Under the pieces are notes generated by a model, which did not search any database, was not told where the DNA came from, and worked only from the letters and a program-made list of their open reading frames with translations. From contig NZ_LGEK01000003.1 in the NCBI RefSeq assembly GCF_001636615.1, forward strand, positions 1 to 64,000: a stretch of 64,000 nt of DNA. Direction: 5' to 3'. How positions within the stretch are numbered: position 1 is the stretch's first letter; each line of letters opens with the position of its first letter. The position numbers and the translations under genes were made by a program. This document shows, piece after piece, positions 61,042 to 64,000 of the stretch. The DNA comes from Mucilaginibacter sp. L294. Lineage in GTDB: Bacteria; Bacteroidota; Bacteroidia; Sphingobacteriales; Sphingobacteriaceae.

Positions 61042-61962
61042 TTATTTTGTGGTGAACCCGTATTTTCTGTAGATGGCTTTTGCTGCGGGGCTCACCAAAA
61101 AATCCATAAAATCCTTTGCGGCCTGCACATGAGGGGCATTTTTTAGTTGCCCGGCAACATAAGTGGCGCTGATGTTTTCGCTTTCGGGTATCTCAATCAA
61201 CTCTACGGGGTGTTTGATCATCTTTTGATAGTAAACCTCGCTGTACCATACAGGTGCCGCGTCTGATTGGTTGTACAGGATCCGCATTGGTGATTGGCGG
61301 TGATGGATCTGCGTTAAATAGGTGCTGCTATCTTTCACCTTGGTTTCCATAATGGTTTTACGCAGGGTTTCGGTTCCGGCTTTTACATAGGCTTCTTCAA
61401 TGCGTTTACCAATTCCTTCCCATGCTGGGTTTGGCATGCTAACCCTTACATCCGGACGGCCCAGGTCTTTTAATCCCTTTATCCCTTTGGGGTTGCCTTT
61501 TTGCACCATGATGGCAAGCCCGTTATAAGCATAGGCTGCTGTTCTGCTGAAGTACTCCGGCATCTGCTCTATCTTGTTTTTACCCGCCGTATAAACATCG
61601 GGTTTCAGCGATATGCGCATATTGCCGATGGTGAGTGAGCCCCCCATGATCTGTTTAGCTAAAATACCTGGCGGCAATGTTTCAGCGAAAATGCGCTGAT
61701 ATTGCGGGTGTTCTTTTTTAAAAGCCGCCAGCAGGTCATCTATGCACATATACTGGTTCCCCGCGAAAAATATGACCAGTTGCGGATCGTTAATGTCGCC
61801 AAACAGGTCGGGTACATTATCTATACCCGGTACGGTAAACATTACCTTACTTTCCGGCGGGTTGTTCCAGGGCGGGTCAAAACGATGCTCCTGTGCTTTT
61901 ACACTACTGGTTAAAGCTATTACTGTTGCTGCTGCAAATGTTATTTTCTGAAAACAGTTCAT
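61042..61962 (-). CDS. Solitary periplasmic substrate-binding protein (ModA/sulfate-binding-like)
   Basis: 306 residues with signal peptide (to about 23, SSVKAQ). Type II periplasmic binding fold of the molybdate/sulfate/tungstate oxyanion group: LVIFFAGNQYMCIDDLLAAFKKEHPQYQ, an AYNGLAIMVQKGNPKGIKGLKDLGRPDVRVSMPNPAWEGIG segment and C-terminal HVQAAKDFMDFLVSPAAKAIYRKYGFT. No permease or ATPase gene is nearby, so it may bind an oxyanion for the adjacent cytochrome, act as a sensor, or serve a distant transporter. Lies 33 nt after the DsrE gene and 34 nt before the LysR gene. Confidence 0.82.
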   Translation of the reverse strand: MNCFQKITFAAATVIALTSSVKAQEHRFDPPWNNPPESKVMFTVPGIDNVPDLFGDINDPQLVIFFAGNQYMCIDDLLAAFKKEHPQYQRIFAETLPPGILAKQIMGGSLTIGNMRISLKPDVYTAGKNKIEQMPEYFSRTAAYAYNGLAIMVQKGNPKGIKGLKDLGRPDVRVSMPNPAWEGIGKRIEEAYVKAGTETLRKTIMETKVKDSSTYLTQIHHRQSPMRILYNQSDAAPVWYSEVYYQKMIKHPVELIEIPESENISATYVAGQLKNAPHVQAAKDFMDFLVSPAAKAIYRKYGFTTK

Positions 61963-61995
61963 TGGTTTGTTTTAAATTGATAGAAGGCATATGAA

Positions 61996-62454
61996 TTATG
62001 GGTGTACGGTTGCCCAGCCTTCATACTGGCGGATAATGATCTCGCCGTTACCACTGGGTACGTAAGATATAAAAGGGAACAGTTCGCTCTTCTCTATTTT
62101 GCGTTCCCTGATGGTATTGCTGCACTGCGCTAATACAACACCTTTGGCCTGCAGGTCTTTTAAGGTTTGCTCATAAGCACTGTTTTTCATAAAAACGGCC
62201 ACGCCATCACCAAAAGCTACCAGTTCTACATGTAACTTACCCTTTAGCCGCGGGTCTTCCAGGGCGTTATTAATATTACGAAGGGTGCCCCCGATTTTTT
62301 TCTCGTCATTGGAATTCAGGATATACAGGGCATTGTAATGTTTGAGTTTGGCAACTGCACCCGTAAAGGCGGCAGGGTCGGTTTCTTGCGCGCTGGCCGG
62401 TTTTACAAAAGTAATTAAGGCGAAAGCTGCTAATAGGATGATGTACTTTTTCAT
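61996..62454 (-). CDS. Exported DsrE-family protein
   Basis: 152 residues with signal peptide (KYIILLAAFALITFVKPASAQ). The DsrE/F-like fold is recognisable by LHVELVAFGDGVAVFMKNSAYEQTLKDLQAKGVVLAQCSNTIRERKI, with a conserved-position Cys in LAQCSNT. Cytoplasmic DsrE proteins carry sulfur on a cysteine; periplasmic single-domain versions are common in Bacteroidota but poorly characterised. It is 11 nt after the TsdA-like cytochrome, so the two are co-translated neighbours. Confidence 0.85.
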   Translation of the reverse strand: MKKYIILLAAFALITFVKPASAQETDPAAFTGAVAKLKHYNALYILNSNDEKKIGGTLRNINNALEDPRLKGKLHVELVAFGDGVAVFMKNSAYEQTLKDLQAKGVVLAQCSNTIRERKIEKSELFPFISYVPSGNGEIIIRQYEGWATVHP

Positions 62455-62465
62455 GGTTTTATTGT

Positions 62466-63560
62466 TTATGATTTTTTATTGGTTAATGCTTTTTGTGCGT
62501 CATTAATTGGTTTAAACGGACCAAATTTATGCTGCTTTTCACTAAAACTATCAATATAGGGGCCGAACGGGAAATCGATAGGTTTTTTATTAAGGTTAGT
62601 CCAGTCCCGGTGCTGGTCTTTATGCGGGCGGGGCTGCGAATTAACAAAAGCGGCCACATTCCAGGCTTCTTCATCCGTTAATTGTGGGTTTTGATAAGTG
62701 GCGCCAAAAGGCATATTGTTTTTAACAAACCCGGCAAAGTTGGTTAACCTGTACATACCCGCGCCGTCGTTATAACTATGGTTTCCCCATAAGGGTGGGT
62801 AGGTATAGGTGCCCTTATCTGCCGCAAGCACCCCTTCACCATTCGCGCCATGGCAACTCTGGCATTTCATCAGGTATACTTTGCTACCTTTTTCTGGGTC
62901 AGCAGCGTTTTCCATATAGGCCAATTGCCCGGTTGCGCTGCCAAATAGCTTTTGGCCTTTTTTAACTTTCTGACCAAGCCACTTCATGTAGGCCAATATA
63001 GCCTGCACTTCTTTACCTGACGTATCTGGGGTTTTACCGGCAAGGCTGCGTTCAAAACACTCCGCGATCCTTTCGGCCGGTTGTGCTACCCTGCCGCTGC
63101 GGTTACTCAGTTTTGGGTAGCTGGAAATAAACCCGGCATAGCTATTTCCAAACAACCTGCGGCCTGCATCCAGATGGCAGTTCTGGCAATTCATCCCGTT
63201 GCTGATTGTGGCCACGCTGCCTTTTGGCCCAAAGTATTGAGCGGTGTGTGCAATAAGCTCGCGCCCATAACGGATAGCCTCACCGGGTTTTCCTGCAGGG
63301 ATTGTACTGTCATCGGGTGCTTTCCAGGTATCTGCCGGGATGGCATGCTGCGTATTGCCTGCAGAAGCCCCGGCAGTAGATGTCGGGGTATTTGTTGCCG
63401 GCTTAACACGCGATGTATTTGAAACAGTTTGACCATTATGAATGAGAGAGAAAATCAAGATCCCGATGCAAGCAACAGCTACCAACGCAATACAGATAGT
63501 GTACCGGGAGATTCTGGCCACTGCTCTGATAAGTTCTTTTTCTTCTTCCTGATCTTTCAT
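62466..63560 (-). CDS. TsdA-like dihaem c-type cytochrome
   Basis: 364 residues from the ATG at 63560; the frame to 63638 only adds a hydrophilic lead. N-terminal membrane anchor (about 21-41), then two haem c sites: CQNCH at 125-129 and CQSCH at 233-237. The first domain has the TsdA-type NGMNCQNCHLDAGR and PAERIAECFERSLAG; Cys168 of ECFERS falls where TsdA enzymes carry an axial cysteine haem ligand (family knowledge, alignment by eye). TsdA enzymes interconvert thiosulfate and tetrathionate. First gene of the cluster with DsrE, binding protein and LysR; promoter and dyad upstream. Confidence 0.85.
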   Translation of the reverse strand: MKDQEEEKELIRAVARISRYTICIALVAVACIGILIFSLIHNGQTVSNTSRVKPATNTPTSTAGASAGNTQHAIPADTWKAPDDSTIPAGKPGEAIRYGRELIAHTAQYFGPKGSVATISNGMNCQNCHLDAGRRLFGNSYAGFISSYPKLSNRSGRVAQPAERIAECFERSLAGKTPDTSGKEVQAILAYMKWLGQKVKKGQKLFGSATGQLAYMENAADPEKGSKVYLMKCQSCHGANGEGVLAADKGTYTYPPLWGNHSYNDGAGMYRLTNFAGFVKNNMPFGATYQNPQLTDEEAWNVAAFVNSQPRPHKDQHRDWTNLNKKPIDFPFGPYIDSFSEKQHKFGPFKPINDAQKALTNKKS

Positions 63561-63586
63561 TTTTCGTTGTCTATGATTGATGATAT

Positions 63587-63594
63587 CAAAAGTA
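63587..63594 (-). promoter_or_regulatory. -7 element of the tsdA-like operon, lacking a -33 box
   Basis: Minus-strand TACTTTTG matches TANNTTTG exactly, placing transcription start near 63580 and a leader of about 20 nt. No TTTG-like sequence occurs 19-21 nt further upstream, which suggests that an activator is needed. Confidence 0.5.
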
Positions 63595-63625
63595 TAGATG
63601 AAAAACGGAATATTTCCATCATAAT

Positions 63626-63664
63626 AATTGATGTTCAATAACTAATTGTTATTGAACATCAATT
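63626..63664. promoter_or_regulatory. 17-bp perfect inverted repeat, probable LysR recognition site
   Basis: Arms 63626-63642 and 63648-63664 are perfectly complementary with a 5-nt spacer. The centre (63645) is about 65 bp upstream of the predicted start, the classic position for a LysR-type recognition site, and it contains a T-N11-A core (TAACTAATTGTTA). The LysR gene of the same operon is the likely partner. Confidence 0.7.
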
Positions 63665-63803
63665 AAAAATCAACCTCTTTGTTTTCTATGCAAATAAAAA
63701 AAACACTTTGGCAAGTAGGGGGGTAAGGCACAATGTTGCTGTAAGCGCATCAATTCAAACCTAAGCAAATCAATTTATATGTTTTTGTGCAGATTTTGCA
63801 AGA

Positions 63804-63833
63804 AACAAAAAAACCCACTCTGGCGAGTGGGGT
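63804..63833 (-). terminator. Intrinsic terminator following the tRNA-Asn remnant
   Basis: CCCACTC/GAGTGGG stem (63814-63820 with 63825-63831, 4-nt loop) followed on the minus strand by a run of seven T. It lies about 20 nt past the 3' end of the tRNA remnant, as the native terminator of a tRNA gene would. Confidence 0.8.
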
Positions 63834-63852
63834 TAAATCATTGATTTTCAAG

Positions 63853-63899
63853 CTACTGAGGCTGGGCTCGAACCAGCGACCCTCTGATTAACAGTCAGA
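63853..63899 (-). pseudogene. 3' fragment of tRNA-Asn(GTT), probable attachment-site remnant
   Basis: On the minus strand 47 nt fold as the 3' part of a tRNA: anticodon arm TCTGA-CTGTTAA-TCAGA (63883-63899, anticodon GTT), a short variable region, T arm GCTGG-TTCGAGC-CCAGC (63861-63877), then acceptor 3' strand CTCAGTA plus discriminator G. Upstream of the anticodon stem the sequence is AT-rich with no D arm or acceptor 5' strand, so the gene is truncated. This is what the displaced 3' end looks like after site-specific integration into a tRNA gene. Confidence 0.72.
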
Positions 63900-64000
63900 A
63901 AATAGCAGTTTTCAATATTTGTTTATTTTTGTTATTTGTTGATAATCAGCAATTTAATTCTTTTTAGCTTACCAATATTTATCGATTTTTACCGTTATTT

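Larger units (their letters stand above)
63665..64000. other. Intergenic end of window with tRNA remnant
   Basis: No protein gene is visible. 63665-63803 shows nothing I can support. 63804-63833 is a terminator and 63853-63899 a partial tRNA. 63900-64000 is very AT-rich and unlike the flanking genes in composition, consistent with the start of an inserted element. Confidence 0.6.

Noticed and set aside
63853..63899. Intact tRNA-Asn gene
   Set aside because: No D arm or acceptor 5' strand can be found upstream of the anticodon stem on the minus strand.

Overview
The window looks like a draft-assembly contig from a Sphingobacteriaceae member of the Bacteroidota, most like Mucilaginibacter or Pedobacter (inference). 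Grounds: three SusC/SusD pairs, FecI/FecR regulation, TANNTTTG-type promoters, VCBS/ASPIC lipoproteins and many SGNH and glycoside hydrolases. Bases 1-19 match the Nextera/Tn5 mosaic end, so the left edge is probably untrimmed adapter and a contig end.

Layout. (a) 349-3348: secreted GH36 alpha-galactosidase and a DUF1684 protein. (b) 3392-11639: ECF sigma factor and TPR-bearing anti-sigma candidate, diverging from a beta-rich lipoprotein, a PKD-domain envelope protein and a signal-peptide-bearing, membrane-anchored TPR-CHAT peptidase; the last gene converges on a pentameric ligand-gated channel homologue. (c) 11640-13110: a cluster of palindromic repeats, a 2OG-Fe(II) oxygenase and a small Cys-rich protein. 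(d) 13111-34743: a GntR-controlled carbohydrate region with susCD, a VCBS/ASPIC lipoprotein and a ROK kinase, then gntR followed by a long operon (cupin phosphoglucose isomerase, two-domain mannose-6-phosphate isomerase, PMI-type cupin, sugar MFS porter, unclassified six-hairpin glycosidase, glycosylasparaginase, CutC, SRPBCC/GyrI-like protein), then an M81 peptidase. The same 16-bp operator-like sequence precedes susC, gntR and the M81 gene, which I read as one regulon of three transcription units. (e) 35162-42812: an STN-type susC with susD and an SGNH esterase, controlled by FecR and a FecI-like sigma factor that lacks an obvious start codon. (f) 42839-59089: a sialic acid utilisation operon (susCD, nanA, nanM, nanT, sialate O-acetylesterase, AGE epimerase, sialidase, SGNH-GH20 fusion) facing a FadR/FCD-type repressor; an 11-bp perfect inverted repeat overlaps the susC promoter. 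(g) 59114-63560: urea transporter, CysL-like LysR regulator, solitary periplasmic binding protein, exported DsrE protein and TsdA-like dihaem cytochrome, with a perfect 17-bp dyad about 65 bp upstream of the predicted start site. (h) 63804-64000: a 47-nt 3' fragment of tRNA-Asn(GTT) with its terminator, probably a displaced attachment site marking the edge of an integrated element that continues to the right.

How it fits together: most of the window is outer-membrane glycan capture and breakdown, each unit having its own regulator. In the sialic acid operon, esterases and sialidase free Neu5Ac, NanM sets its anomer, NanT imports it, NanA splits it to ManNAc and pyruvate, and the AGE epimerase yields GlcNAc; the kinase and the NagA/NagB steps are not in this operon. 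The least explained parts are the periplasmic TPR-CHAT locus, the sulfur-type locus (g) and the substrate of the GntR regulon.
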